Source: Methylobacteriaceae bacterium
GTDB lineage: Bacteria; Pseudomonadota; Alphaproteobacteria; Rhizobiales; Beijerinckiaceae
Length of the DNA: 64,000 nt
Reading direction: 5' to 3'
Assembly: GCA_020638195.1 (NCBI GenBank)
Contig: JACKJC010000005.1
Coordinates: 1-64,000, forward strand
The notes under the pieces are model-generated. The model was not told the origin of the DNA. It worked only from the letters and a program-made list of their open reading frames with translations, and made no database searches. The translations under genes were made by a program, and so were the position numbers. Below are positions 36,649 to 46,051 of this stretch, in pieces (position 1 is the first letter of the stretch; each line of letters begins with the position of its first letter).

Positions 36649-38163
36649 ATGAAGATCGAAATCCTCACCACGGCCGAAATGGCGGAGGCCGATCGCCTGA
36701 CCATGGACTCGGGCGTCGCGGGCGTCGCGCTGATGGAGGCGGCCGGCCGTGCGGTCGCCGATCGCGCCGCGCATCTCATCCGCAGGCGCGGCGGTACGAA
36801 GATCGAAGTCCTGTGCGGCCCCGGCAACAACGGCGGCGACGGCTATGTCGCCGCGCATGCGCTGCTCGAAATGGGTTTCGACGTCGAGGCGCACACGTTG
36901 GGCGATCCGCGTGCGCTGAAGGGCCACGCCGCCTGGGCCTACGAGCTCTGGAACCGCGATGCGCCGCCGATCGATCTCTTCGATATCGAGCAGGCCGATC
37001 TCGTGATCGACGCGCTCTTCGGCGCCGGCCTCGCGCGCGATCTGGACGGCGCGGCGCGCCAGCTCGTCGAGCGCGTGAATGTCTGGCGCCGCAGCCGTGG
37101 CGGCTGCGTGCTCGCGGTCGATGTTCCCTCGGGTCTGGACGGCACGACGGGCGCATTGCGCGGCGCGGCGATCGGGGCGGACGAGACCGTCACCTTTTTT
37201 CGCCTGAAGCCCGCGCATCTCCTGATACCCGGCCGCGCTTTGTGCGGAACTATCGTCTGTGCGGATATCGGCATTTCGAGCGACGCCCTCGGCGCCATCG
37301 CGCCCAAAGCCTTCCACAATATCCCCGCGCTTTGGCGCGCTAAGCTGCCCGTCCCGCGCATCGACGCGCACAAATATTCACGCGGGCATGCGGTGGTCTT
37401 ATCCGGCCATCTCGCGGCGACAGGCGCGGCGCGGCTTGCCGCGCGCGGCGCCCTGCGCGCGGGCGCGGGCCTCGTGACGGTCGCCTCCCCCTCGGATGCG
37501 CTCCTCGTCAATGCCGCCGCGCTGACGGCTATCATGGTGCGCAAGAGCGACGGACCGAAAGGCCTTGCGGATTTGCTCGCCGATCCCCGAAAGAATTCCA
37601 TAGCGCTCGGCCCGGGCCTCGGCGTCGGCGAGGCGACCTGCGCGCTGGTCGAGATGGCGCTGGCGCCCGGTGCGTCATCGCGGGCGACCGTCCTCGACGC
37701 CGATGCGCTGATTTCCTTCGCCGGCGCGCCCGAACGCCTGTTCGCTGCGATCGGGACCGCGAACGGCCCGGTCGTGCTCACCCCGCATGCCGGCGAATTC
37801 GCGCGCCTGTTCGGCCGCGACGACGCCGACAAACTTTCTCGCGCCCGGCATGCCGCGGAAAAATCCGGCGCCATCGTCGTCTTCAAGGGGCCGGATACGG
37901 TCGTCGCCCATCCTGACGGCCGCGCGGCGATCGCCTCCAATGCGCCGGCCTGGCTGGCCACCGCCGGCTCTGGCGATGTCTTGGCGGGCGTGATCTGCGG
38001 CCTTCTGGCGCAGGCCATGCCCGCCTTCGAGGCCGCCTGCGCCGGCGTGTGGATGCATGGCGAGGCGGCGAGCCTGTTCGGCCCGGGCCTGATCGCGGAG
38101 GATTTGCCGGAAACGCTGCCGAAGGTCTGGCGGGCGCTCGCGGGCGCGCCGGCCATCTCCTGA
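36649..38163 (+). CDS. nnr: Bifunctional NAD(P)HX epimerase / ADP-dependent NAD(P)HX dehydratase
   Basis: The 504-residue fusion repairs hydrated NADH/NADPH. The YjeF N-terminal epimerase domain has VLCGPGNNGGDGYVAA and VIDALFGAGLARD. The C-terminal ribokinase-like dehydratase has HKYSRGHAVVLSG, ALGPGLGVGEAT, LTPHAGEFARLFG, IVVFKGPDTVVA and the nucleotide site ATAGSGDVLAGVICGLLAQ. I choose the ATG at 36649 because GCGAGAG is six bases before it; ATG 36643 would be too close. The gene stands alone. Confidence 0.95.
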   Translation: MKIEILTTAEMAEADRLTMDSGVAGVALMEAAGRAVADRAAHLIRRRGGTKIEVLCGPGNNGGDGYVAAHALLEMGFDVEAHTLGDPRALKGHAAWAYELWNRDAPPIDLFDIEQADLVIDALFGAGLARDLDGAARQLVERVNVWRRSRGGCVLAVDVPSGLDGTTGALRGAAIGADETVTFFRLKPAHLLIPGRALCGTIVCADIGISSDALGAIAPKAFHNIPALWRAKLPVPRIDAHKYSRGHAVVLSGHLAATGAARLAARGALRAGAGLVTVASPSDALLVNAAALTAIMVRKSDGPKGLADLLADPRKNSIALGPGLGVGEATCALVEMALAPGASSRATVLDADALISFAGAPERLFAAIGTANGPVVLTPHAGEFARLFGRDDADKLSRARHAAEKSGAIVVFKGPDTVVAHPDGRAAIASNAPAWLATAGSGDVLAGVICGLLAQAMPAFEAACAGVWMHGEAASLFGPGLIAEDLPETLPKVWRALAGAPAIS

Positions 38164-38276
38164 CCGGATTTTAGCTGTCGGCCAAATTCGTGTAGACGGG
38201 GCGCCTCCAATTCCGACGCTGGTCCAGCGCGGGTGTAGTTTTCTTCCTCACAACGGGGAGGAGAGCCACGCCGCTC

Positions 38277-38300
38277 CGGGCCCGCGCTAGAGCGGGCCCG
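38277..38300 (+). other. Perfect stem-loop directly before the MBOAT start codon
   Basis: Stem CGGGCCCGC (38277-38285), loop GCTAGA, stem GCGGGCCCG (38292-38300). The MBOAT ATG is at 38302. The only ribosome-site-like sequence, GGGGAGGAG, lies about 40 bases before the ATG, on the far side of the stem. It may terminate nnr transcription or control translation of the next gene. Confidence 0.7.
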
Positions 38301-38301
38301 C

Positions 38302-39768
38302 ATGCTTTTCACCTCCTGGCAGTTCCTGTTGGTCTTCCTGCCCGTCACGCTCGGCGGCTTCGTGCTGCTGCAGCGCCGGGGATCGAACGAATTGTGCGTG
38401 GCCTGGCTGCTGGCGGCCTCGTGCGTGTTCTATTCCTATTGGAGCGTCGCCTATTTCTGGCTGCTGGCGGCCGCCATGACCGCCAATTTTCTGGCCGGCC
38501 GCCTCATTGACCAAGCTCACGGTCGGGCGCGAAGACTGCTGTTCATCGCAGCGATCTGCGGGAATCTCGCGCTGCTCGGCTATTACAAATATGCCGACTT
38601 CTTCATCTCGACCTTCGCGGACGTCACGGGCATTCGCGTCGCGCTGCTCAAGGTTTTCCTGCCGCTCGGCATTTCATTCTTCACCTTCCAGAAGATCGCC
38701 TACATTTCCGACATCTACGTCGGAAAGGCGAAGAGCGGGCGCTTTCTCGACTTCGCGCTCTTCGTCTTCTTCTTCCCGCAGCTCATCGCCGGGCCCATCG
38801 TCCATCACGCCGAGGTGATGCCGCAGTTCCGCAAGCTGACGGCGCCGGGACATGTCGACGAGGACGCGCGCTGGACGAATTACGCCGTCGGTTTCGCACT
38901 GCTCGCTATCGGCCTCATCAAGAAAGTGGTGGTCGCCGACAATATCTCGCCCTTCGTCGAGCCGGCCTTCGCCACCGCGCGCGTCGGCGATGTCGGCGTC
39001 GCGCTCGCCTGGCAGGGCGCGCTCTGCTACGGCGTCCAGCTCTACTTCGATTTCTCGGGCTACAGCGACATGGCGATCGGCCTCGCGCGCCTGTTCGGCG
39101 TGCGTTTGCCAGCCAATTTCGACTCGCCCTATGCGTCGTTGTCCATCGTCGAATTCTGGCGGCGCTGGCACATGACGTTGTCGCGCTTCCTGCGCGACTA
39201 CGTCTACATTCCGCTCGGCGGCAATCGCGGCGGCGAAACGCAGCGCTCCATCAATCTCATGGCCACGATGCTGCTCGGCGGCCTCTGGCACGGCGCCAAT
39301 TACACATTCATCATCTGGGGCGGCATGCACGGCCTCTATCTTCTGATCGCGCATGTCTGGGAGAAGCGCGCGCCCTGGCGCCTGCCGTCATTCCTGGCGC
39401 GCATCCTGACGCTCGCCGTCGTACTGATCGCCTGGGCGCCGTTCCGCGCGGACAGCGCGACGGAAGCGGGACGGATGATGGCGGGTATGATCGGCCTCAA
39501 AGGTCTGCGGTTGGACCAGATCGGATTTGCGCCGGGCGGCCTTGCGGCAGGCGTCGCGCTGCTTGTCGCCTGCGTCCTCCTGCCGAATGCGCTCCAGATT
39601 CTGCGCGCCTATCATCCCACCCTCGGCGCGCCCGCGCCGGCGCCGCGCTTTGCGCCAAAACTGTTCGCCTGGCCCTCGCCTGCGTGGGCCGTCTTTCTCG
39701 CAGTCGGCATCGTCGCCGTGGAGCTCTTCTCCTGGCAGACGTCCGAATTCCTCTACTTCCGGTTCTGA
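38302..39768 (+). CDS. MBOAT-family O-acyltransferase (AlgI-like)
   Basis: This 488-residue polytopic membrane protein has the alginate O-acetyltransferase AlgI pattern: MLFTSWQFLLVFLPV, LGYYKYADFF, LPLGISFFTFQKIAYISD, FFPQLIAGPIVHHAEVMPQF, DFSGYSDMAIGLARLFG, and the catalytic GGLWHGANYTFIIWGGMHG with the conserved His. It moves acyl groups across the membrane for O-acetylation of an exported polysaccharide. The start codon is weakly supported because a strong hairpin directly precedes it. The next gene, two bases after the stop, is its probable partner. Confidence 0.92.
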   Translation: MLFTSWQFLLVFLPVTLGGFVLLQRRGSNELCVAWLLAASCVFYSYWSVAYFWLLAAAMTANFLAGRLIDQAHGRARRLLFIAAICGNLALLGYYKYADFFISTFADVTGIRVALLKVFLPLGISFFTFQKIAYISDIYVGKAKSGRFLDFALFVFFFPQLIAGPIVHHAEVMPQFRKLTAPGHVDEDARWTNYAVGFALLAIGLIKKVVVADNISPFVEPAFATARVGDVGVALAWQGALCYGVQLYFDFSGYSDMAIGLARLFGVRLPANFDSPYASLSIVEFWRRWHMTLSRFLRDYVYIPLGGNRGGETQRSINLMATMLLGGLWHGANYTFIIWGGMHGLYLLIAHVWEKRAPWRLPSFLARILTLAVVLIAWAPFRADSATEAGRMMAGMIGLKGLRLDQIGFAPGGLAAGVALLVACVLLPNALQILRAYHPTLGAPAPAPRFAPKLFAWPSPAWAVFLAVGIVAVELFSWQTSEFLYFRF

Positions 39769-39770
39769 CG

Positions 39771-40976
39771 ATGCGTCGCTGGCTCGCCACCGCCTTCGGC
39801 GTCACGCTCGCGCTCTTCGGCGCCATCGCCGCCATCGCCATGGCCGGCGATGTCTTCGCGATCTTCGGCACGCGGCTCGTGCCGCACAATCTCGGGCCGC
39901 TGGAATTGCGGCTGACGACCAATGGCGATCGCGTTCTCAAGGGGCTCGAATATTTCCGCCGCACGAAACCGCTCGACGTCGTCTTCCTCGGCTCTTCGCG
40001 CGCCGTCTTCGGCTTCGATCCGCACACGCAGACGATGAGCAGCCTCAACGCCTACAATGCGGGCCTCAACGGCTCGCATTCCAACGAGGCGGCGACGATC
40101 CTGACCGCCATCGCTGCGCGAGAGCCGAAGGTCGCACATGTGATCTGGGCGATCGACTTCGAGGAATTCTTCCGCGAGGAGGCCGCGCCCGCCGATCTCA
40201 ACGAGAGTGTTTTCGGCGGCGCTTCGCCGTGGCGCGGGCGGATGATGCACGCGCTGTCATGGGAGGCCTTGCGCAAGACGATCGGCGGCGTACTGGGCAA
40301 GCAGGCCTTCTACATCGACACCGACGGCTTCTATCACTACGCGCTCCAGGACAGGAAGAACCTGATCGGCGGCGAGGATTTCTGGGAGCTGCCGAGCATG
40401 CGCGCGTGGTTCCCCTCCTACATGTTCCTGCCTCGCGATTCCTACGCGGACCAGTTGTCGACTCGCCTGAAACGCATCGTCGATGCGCTGAAAGCGGCGC
40501 GCGCAAAGGGGATCGCGGTCGACGTCGTCCTGCCGCCGGTCCACGTTTCGCGCCGCGCCATGTTCGATCTCCTGGGTTATCAGGCGCGCTTTCGCGACTG
40601 GAAAAAGGCGCTGGCCGGCGCGGTCGAGGAAGCGGGCAGGGGCGAGGGCGCGCGCGTACGCGCTTTCGATTTCAGCGAGGTCGGCGCGGTCGCGCTCGAA
40701 ACGTTCAAGCGTGGCGGCCCGCTCGACCGTTCGCCCTACTTCTTCGAAGTGCTGCACTTCCGGCCCAGTGTCGGCGACATGATCGTGTCGCGCGTGCTCG
40801 ATCGCCCGTGGCCGGCTTCAATCCCGCCCTTCGGCGCGCCGCTATCAGAAACGACGAGCGATGCGCGCCTCAGCGCCGACGAGGCGCAGGTGGCGATCTG
40901 GGAAAAGCGCAATCCCGAACTGATCGCGAAGATCCGCGCGATCATCGCCTCGTTCGAGAAATTGAAGCCGAAATAG
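39771..40976 (+). CDS. Membrane-anchored SGNH-like protein, partner of the MBOAT acyltransferase
   Basis: The 401-residue protein has an N-terminal membrane anchor (LATAFGVTLALFGAIAAIAMA) and a large extracytoplasmic part. The motif VVFLGSSRAVFGFDP resembles block I of SGNH-type hydrolases, as in proteins encoded beside AlgI-like acyltransferases, and YNAGLNGSHSNEA resembles a later block. It starts two bases after the MBOAT stop, so the two are coupled. The likely role is final transfer of the acetyl group to the polysaccharide in the periplasm. No polysaccharide synthase is adjacent. Confidence 0.75.
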   Translation: MRRWLATAFGVTLALFGAIAAIAMAGDVFAIFGTRLVPHNLGPLELRLTTNGDRVLKGLEYFRRTKPLDVVFLGSSRAVFGFDPHTQTMSSLNAYNAGLNGSHSNEAATILTAIAAREPKVAHVIWAIDFEEFFREEAAPADLNESVFGGASPWRGRMMHALSWEALRKTIGGVLGKQAFYIDTDGFYHYALQDRKNLIGGEDFWELPSMRAWFPSYMFLPRDSYADQLSTRLKRIVDALKAARAKGIAVDVVLPPVHVSRRAMFDLLGYQARFRDWKKALAGAVEEAGRGEGARVRAFDFSEVGAVALETFKRGGPLDRSPYFFEVLHFRPSVGDMIVSRVLDRPWPASIPPFGAPLSETTSDARLSADEAQVAIWEKRNPELIAKIRAIIASFEKLKPK

Positions 40977-40981
40977 ATATT

Positions 40982-41111
40982 GCCGTCATTGCGAGCCCGG
41001 CAGAAATCGCCTGTTGGCGACTTCACCTGAAAGCGAAGCAATCCATCCCCGGGCGCCGATAAATATGCGGGGATTGGATTGCCGCGTCGCGGCGCTCCTC
41101 GCAATGACGGC
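40982..41111. repeat. Intergenic palindromic element, about 130 bases
   Basis: Perfect 14-base inverted ends GCCGTCATTGCGAG (40982-40995) and CTCGCAATGACGGC (41098-41111) enclose a second imperfect pair around GCAATCCATCCCC and GGGGATTGGATTGC. This is the widespread GTCATTGCGAG...GCAATCC type of bacterial intergenic repeat. It lies between the convergent SGNH-like and DUF502 genes. Confidence 0.85.
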
Positions 41112-41131
41112 GTCGACTATCGCGCGTCGAC

Positions 41132-41845
41132 TTACTCCACCGGCGCCGGCGCCAGTGGCTTGCCGTTTTTCGTCAGCGTCTTCACGTCGGGCTGGATCAA
41201 GCCTGCCGACATGATGAGCTTGGCCGCAGCATCCGGCGACATGTCGATCTCGATCACGTCCGAAGCCGGCAGGTAGAAATAAAAGCCCGTCGTCGGATTG
41301 GGCGTGCAGGGCAGAAAGACCGAAATGTAGGGCGTCTCGCCCGCGCCGATCGCGGTCTTGATCGTCTCGCCGGGCGGCGTCGAGATGAAGACCAGCGACC
41401 ACTGCCCTTTCAACGGATATTGCACGAGCCCGACCTTGCGGAAGCCCGTGCCCTGCTGCGAGAAAACGGTCTCGAACAGCTGCTTCACGCTCTTGTAGAT
41501 GCCGCGCACGACCGGCATGCGGTCGAGGATCGTTTCGCTGAGCCGGATGAGCGTGCGCCCGAGCAAATTGGCCGCGAGAAAACCGAGCAGCGTCAGGCCG
41601 ACGAAGGCAATGACGACGCCGACGCCCGGGATGTCCTTGACCAGATAAATGTCGGGCCACAGCGTGACCGGCAGCAGCGGCCGGATCCAGTGGTCGACCG
41701 TGTCGATGAACCAGAAGACGAGCCAGGCCGTGACCGCGAGCGGGCCCGCGATCACCAGCCCCGTGAGAAAATAGGCGCGAATGCGCGCGCCGATGCCGCG
41801 CGGACGCGGCGGGTGGGGCGGAGGCAGGGGCGGCAGCTCGGTCAC
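41132..41845 (-). CDS. DUF502 family inner-membrane protein
   Basis: The protein has 237 residues with a proline-rich start and two membrane segments (about residues 24-46 and 74-96). The conserved stretches MPVVRGIYKSVKQLFETV and ISVFLPCTPNPTTGFYFYLP are typical of DUF502. The start is GTG at 41845 with AAAAGGAAA upstream; the longer frame begins in repeat DNA. The function of the family is unknown. Confidence 0.88.
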   Translation of the reverse strand: MTELPPLPPPHPPRPRGIGARIRAYFLTGLVIAGPLAVTAWLVFWFIDTVDHWIRPLLPVTLWPDIYLVKDIPGVGVVIAFVGLTLLGFLAANLLGRTLIRLSETILDRMPVVRGIYKSVKQLFETVFSQQGTGFRKVGLVQYPLKGQWSLVFISTPPGETIKTAIGAGETPYISVFLPCTPNPTTGFYFYLPASDVIEIDMSPDAAAKLIMSAGLIQPDVKTLTKNGKPLAPAPVE

Positions 41846-41952
41846 GGACTGGATTTCCTTTTCGCGGCGCAATGTGGCCGCCAGCGTGGGCTTTTGCAAG
41901 GCGGGACCGCGTGCCCCAAGGCTCGCAAAACAACGTCTACCCGAACCCGAAT

Positions 41953-42056
41953 CCTCGTCCTGAGGAGCGCCTGCAAGGCGCGTCTCGAAGGGCGGCCAAG
42001 CCCGCGACCCGGCCCATGCTTCGAGACGGCGGCTTCGTCGCCTCCTCAGCATGAGG
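41953..42056. repeat. Rhizobiales-type intergenic palindrome
   Basis: The left half reads CCTCGTCCTGAGGAG (41953-41967) and CGTCTCGAAG (41981-41990). The right half reads CTTCGAGACG (42019-42028) and CTCCTCAGCATGAGG (42042-42056). The inner arms are perfect; the outer arms match at 13 of 15. This CTGAGGAG/GTCTCGAAG type recurs in Rhizobiales intergenic DNA. Confidence 0.8.
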
Positions 42057-42068
42057 GTCGGGGTGAGC

Positions 42069-42089
42069 GAGCCTGAAGGCTCGCGGTCC
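42069..42089. repeat. Dispersed palindromic repeat, copy 2
   Basis: GAGCCTGAAGGCTC followed by GCGGTCC, identical to copy 3 at 48190-48210. It ends two bases before the mfd stop codon on the minus strand. Confidence 0.85.
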
Positions 42090-42091
42090 AT

Positions 42092-45000
42092 TCACGCCGC
42101 CTTCTTCTGCGCCAGAGCCACCAGCGTGCGCAGCAGGCGCCGCGCGCCCTCCAGCCGCTCGTGCGTCTCGTCGAAATCGCCGGTGAAGACGATTCTCATG
42201 TCCGGCCGCACCTTGGCGCGATTGCCTTGCTCCGCGACGAAGCGCACGAGGCCCGTCGGATTGGCGAAGGAATTGTCGCGGAAGGAAACGATAATGCCCT
42301 TCGGCCCCGCTTCCACCTTCTCCACATGCGCCTGTCGCGCGAGCGCCTTGATGGCGACGATCTCCATGAGCTGCTCGACTTCAGGCGGCAGCGGACCGAA
42401 ACGGTCGATCATCTCGGCGGCGAAGGATTCGATTTCCGCCTCGTCGATGATGCCCGACAGACGCCGGTAGAGCTGCAGGCGCAGCTGTAGGTCCTCGACG
42501 TAAGTTTCGGGGATCGTGACCGGCGCGCCCACAGTGATCGTGGGCGACCACAATTCCTCCGCCGGCTCCTCTTCGCCGGCCTTCAAGGCCTCGATCGCGT
42601 CCGTCAGCATCTGCTGGTAGAGCTCGTAGCCGACTTCCTTGATATGACCGGACTGTTCGTCGCCCAAGAGGTTGCCGGCGCCGCGAATGTCGAGATCGTG
42701 GCTGGCGAGCTGGAAGCCGGCGCCGAGCGTGTCGAGCGATTGCAGCACCTTCAGCCGCTTTTCGGCCTGCGGCGTCATCTGGCGCTTCGCCGGCACGGTA
42801 AACAGGGCATAGGCCCGCGTCTTCGAGCGGCCGACGCGGCCACGCAGCTGATAGAGCTGGCCGAGACCGAACATGTCGGCGCGATGCACGATCATCGTAT
42901 TGGCGGTGGGAATATCGAGGCCGGATTCCACGATCGCGGTCGAGACGAGAATGTCGTACTTGCCGTCGTAGAAGGCGCTCATCTTCTCTTCGAGTTCCGT
43001 CGCGCTCATCTGGCCATGCGCGATGGTGAACTTCGCTTCCGGAATGTTTTGTCGCAGGAAAGCGGCAGCTTCATCCAGATCCTCGATGCGAGGGCAGACG
43101 TAGAAGCTCTGTCCGCCGCGATAGCGCTCGCGCAACAATGCCTCGCGCACGATCAGCTCGTCGAACGGCGTGACGAAGGTGCGCACCGCGAGGCGATCGA
43201 CCGGCGGCGTCGCGATGATCGAGAGTTCGCGTACGCCGGTCAGCGCCAGTTGCAGCGTGCGCGGAATGGGCGTGGCCGACAGCGTCAGCACATGCACTTC
43301 CGCACGCAGTTCCTTCAGCCGCTCCTTGTGGCCGACGCCGAAATGCTGTTCCTCGTCGATCACGACGAGGCCAAGATCCTTGAACGACACGGTCTTGCCT
43401 AGAACGGCATGCGTGCCGACGACAATGTCGACCTCGCCCGACGCCGCGCCGGTTTTCGCCAGCTTCAGATCGCCCGAAGACACCATGCGCGACATCTGCG
43501 CGACTTTCACCGGCAGGCCCGCGAAGCGCTGCGAGAACGTCTTGAAATGCTGGCGCGCGAGCAGCGTCGTCGGCACGACGACAGCGACCTGCTTGCCGGC
43601 CATCACGCCCGTAAACGCAGCGCGCAGCGCGACTTCTGTCTTGCCGAAGCCGACGTCGCCGCAGATCAGGCGATCCATCGGGCGGCCGGCCGCCATGTCG
43701 TCCAGGACAGCCTCGATCGCGGCGTCCTGATCTTCGGTCTCGTCGTACGGAAACTTGGCGCAGAATTCGTCGTAGAGGCCCGATGGCGGCGTCATCGCCG
43801 GCGCCTTGCGCAGCATGCGCTGCGCCGCGAGCTTGATCAGGCCATGCGCAATCTCGCGGATGCGCTTCTTCATCCGCGCCTTGCGGTTCTGCCAGCCGAC
43901 GCCGCCGAGCCGGTCGAGCTGCGCGTCCTCGTCTTCCGAACCGTAGCGCGACAGAAGCTCGAGGTTTTCGACCGGCAGATAGAGCTTGTCGCCGCCAGCG
44001 TAATGCAGTTCGAGGCAATCGTGCGGCACGCCGATCGCCTGGATCTGCGTGAGCCCGACGAAGCGGCCGATGCCGTGATCGACATGCACAACGAGATCGC
44101 CGGCCGTCAGCGCGCCGACCTCGTGCAGCACATTCTCGCGCTTCTGGCGCTTGCGCGCGCGCACCAGTCGATCGCCCAGAATGTCCTGTTCGCCGATGAC
44201 GGCGAGATCGCCCGCGACGAAGCCCTGTTCGAGGCCGATGACGGCGAGCGCGACGGCCTTGAGCCCGATCGTCTGCGCCAGCGAGGAGACGGGCTCGATC
44301 TTCTTCAAGCCGTGCTCCGCCATGACGTGGCCGAGCCGCTCGCGCGAACCATCCGACCAGCCGGCGAGGATCACGCGCTTGCCGCTCTCGCGCAAAGTCT
44401 CGATATGCCTGACCGCGGCTTCGAACACGTTGGCGTTCTCGTCCGCGCGCTCAGGCGCGAAGGAGCGCCCGACGCCCGCTCCGAGATCGACGCTCATACC
44501 ATGCGGCGAATCAGGAACGGCGAAGGGCGAGACTCGCGCGAGCGGCGCCGCGTCCAGCCGCGCGCGAAGCTCGTCAGGCTTCAGGTACAGCGCCTCGGGC
44601 TTCAGCGGTTTGTAGTTCGCATTGGCCGGATCGGAATCGTAGGCCTCCTTGCGCGCGTCGTAATAATCCTGCGCCTGCGACAGTCGCTCGGCGGCGGCGT
44701 CCTCCGCCAACGGATCGAGCACGAGTGGCGCGCCTGCGACATAATCGAACAGCGTGTCCATCTGCTCGTGGAACAGCGGCAGCCAATGCTCCATGCCGGG
44801 ATGACGACGACCTTCGCTGACCGCTTCGTAAAGCGTGTCGCCGCGCGTCTCCGCGCCGAATTGCGCGAGATAGGCCTGTCGGAAACGGCGCATCGTGTCC
44901 GTGGTGAGCTGCACCTCGCTCATCGGCACGAGATCGAGCGCGCGCAATTGGCCGGTCGAGCGCTGCGTCTCAGGATCGAAGGGACGGATCGTCTCCAGCG

Positions 45001-45604
45001 TATCGCCAAAAAAATCGAGGCGGATCGGCGCGGGCATGCCCGGCGCGAACAGGTCGACGATGCCGCCGCGCATGGCGTATTCGCCGGTCTCGCGCACCGT
45101 GCTCGACCGCAGGAATCCGTTGACCTCGAGCCAGCGGACCAGATCGTCGGTCTTGACGACGTTTCCGGGCGCGGCCGAAAACGTGTCGGTCGCGATCGTT
45201 TTCAGCGGCGCGACACGTTGCACGAGCGCGTTGACCGTCGTGCAGAGAATGCGCGGACGCTCTTCCGATCCGGCCGAGCGCGCAAGCCGCGACAGCGCCG
45301 TCATTCTTCGCGCGGTAATCCCGGCGTTGGGCGAGACGCGGTCGTAGGGCTGGCAGTCCCAGGAGGGAAAATCGAGAACTTCGATCTTGGGCGCGGCGAA
45401 GGCGAACGCGTCCTGAAACGCGCGCGAGCGCTGACCGTCGCGCGCCACATGCACGAGCGCCACGGAGCGGCCCTCCGCCTTGCCCGCGAGCGCGCGTGCA
45501 AAATCGGCGGCGACGAAGGCGTCGAAACCGTCGGGCGTGCGCGACAGGAGCACTTTGCCGCCGCGCTCCAATTCCTTGAGCGCGCGTTGGAGATCGTTCG
45601 CCAT
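42092..45604 (-). CDS. mfd: Transcription-repair coupling factor
   Basis: The 1170-residue protein displaces RNA polymerase stalled at DNA lesions and recruits UvrA. The N-terminal UvrB-like part reads DGFDAFVAADFARAL and EVLDFPSWDCQPYDRVSP. The RNA-polymerase-interacting domain (LTAGDLVVHVDHGIGRFVGL) is next. The helicase core has Walker A GDVGFGKTE near residue 650, LVVIDEEQHFGVGHKERLK (DEEQ box) and LSATPIPRTLQLAL. The TRCF C-terminal domain ends it. Full length, no frame problems. sdhE and recG lie upstream, a common alphaproteobacterial arrangement. Confidence 0.97.
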   Translation of the reverse strand: MANDLQRALKELERGGKVLLSRTPDGFDAFVAADFARALAGKAEGRSVALVHVARDGQRSRAFQDAFAFAAPKIEVLDFPSWDCQPYDRVSPNAGITARRMTALSRLARSAGSEERPRILCTTVNALVQRVAPLKTIATDTFSAAPGNVVKTDDLVRWLEVNGFLRSSTVRETGEYAMRGGIVDLFAPGMPAPIRLDFFGDTLETIRPFDPETQRSTGQLRALDLVPMSEVQLTTDTMRRFRQAYLAQFGAETRGDTLYEAVSEGRRHPGMEHWLPLFHEQMDTLFDYVAGAPLVLDPLAEDAAAERLSQAQDYYDARKEAYDSDPANANYKPLKPEALYLKPDELRARLDAAPLARVSPFAVPDSPHGMSVDLGAGVGRSFAPERADENANVFEAAVRHIETLRESGKRVILAGWSDGSRERLGHVMAEHGLKKIEPVSSLAQTIGLKAVALAVIGLEQGFVAGDLAVIGEQDILGDRLVRARKRQKRENVLHEVGALTAGDLVVHVDHGIGRFVGLTQIQAIGVPHDCLELHYAGGDKLYLPVENLELLSRYGSEDEDAQLDRLGGVGWQNRKARMKKRIREIAHGLIKLAAQRMLRKAPAMTPPSGLYDEFCAKFPYDETEDQDAAIEAVLDDMAAGRPMDRLICGDVGFGKTEVALRAAFTGVMAGKQVAVVVPTTLLARQHFKTFSQRFAGLPVKVAQMSRMVSSGDLKLAKTGAASGEVDIVVGTHAVLGKTVSFKDLGLVVIDEEQHFGVGHKERLKELRAEVHVLTLSATPIPRTLQLALTGVRELSIIATPPVDRLAVRTFVTPFDELIVREALLRERYRGGQSFYVCPRIEDLDEAAAFLRQNIPEAKFTIAHGQMSATELEEKMSAFYDGKYDILVSTAIVESGLDIPTANTMIVHRADMFGLGQLYQLRGRVGRSKTRAYALFTVPAKRQMTPQAEKRLKVLQSLDTLGAGFQLASHDLDIRGAGNLLGDEQSGHIKEVGYELYQQMLTDAIEALKAGEEEPAEELWSPTITVGAPVTIPETYVEDLQLRLQLYRRLSGIIDEAEIESFAAEMIDRFGPLPPEVEQLMEIVAIKALARQAHVEKVEAGPKGIIVSFRDNSFANPTGLVRFVAEQGNRAKVRPDMRIVFTGDFDETHERLEGARRLLRTLVALAQKKAA

Positions 45605-45617
45605 GTGACTTCGACGC

Positions 45618-45899
45618 CTAGACGTTCACCGGCCCGGAATGGCTGTGGAACTGCTTGATCTGCCGGAAAAGCGGCGTGTCGTAGCCGGGTTCCGGCTCCT
45701 CCGTCCCGCATAGCCAGGAAAAGGCCTTTTGGTCCTCGACGTCCATGAGACGTTCGAGGTCGAATATTTCCTCGGGGCTCAGCTCGCCCAGCCGCGCATC
45801 GACGAAACCGCCGATCAGAATGTCCATCTCGCGCATGCCGCGACGCCAGGCGCGGATTTTGATGGCGCGGCGGCGGGTGTCGAGGTCGTCGGCGGTCAT
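45618..45899 (-). CDS. sdhE: FAD assembly factor SdhE
   Basis: The 93-residue protein has the SdhE/Sdh5 signature: RRRAIKIRAWRRGMREMDILI, where RGMREMD is the residue set needed for covalent flavin attachment to succinate dehydrogenase, then ELSPEEIFDLERLMDVED. It ends 13 bases before mfd on the same strand and is divergent from recG. The protein is cytoplasmic. Confidence 0.93.
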   Translation of the reverse strand: MTADDLDTRRRAIKIRAWRRGMREMDILIGGFVDARLGELSPEEIFDLERLMDVEDQKAFSWLCGTEEPEPGYDTPLFRQIKQFHSHSGPVNV

Positions 45900-46051
45900 G
45901 GAGGGCTCCGGGGCGGCTGGCCGGCTGAGGCCGGCTATATAGCGGCGCGAGCCACGGTTGTCATTCCAGACGGGCGCGAAGCGGCCGACCCGGAATCCAG
46001 AGCCGTCGCGCGGCCTTTGCTGGATACCCGCATTCGCTTGTATGACACGGT

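Noticed and set aside
43409..45658. A 749-codon open frame antisense to mfd
   Set aside because: Mfd is complete with all helicase motifs on the other strand. The antisense text is Arg/Ala/Asp-rich shadow without domains.
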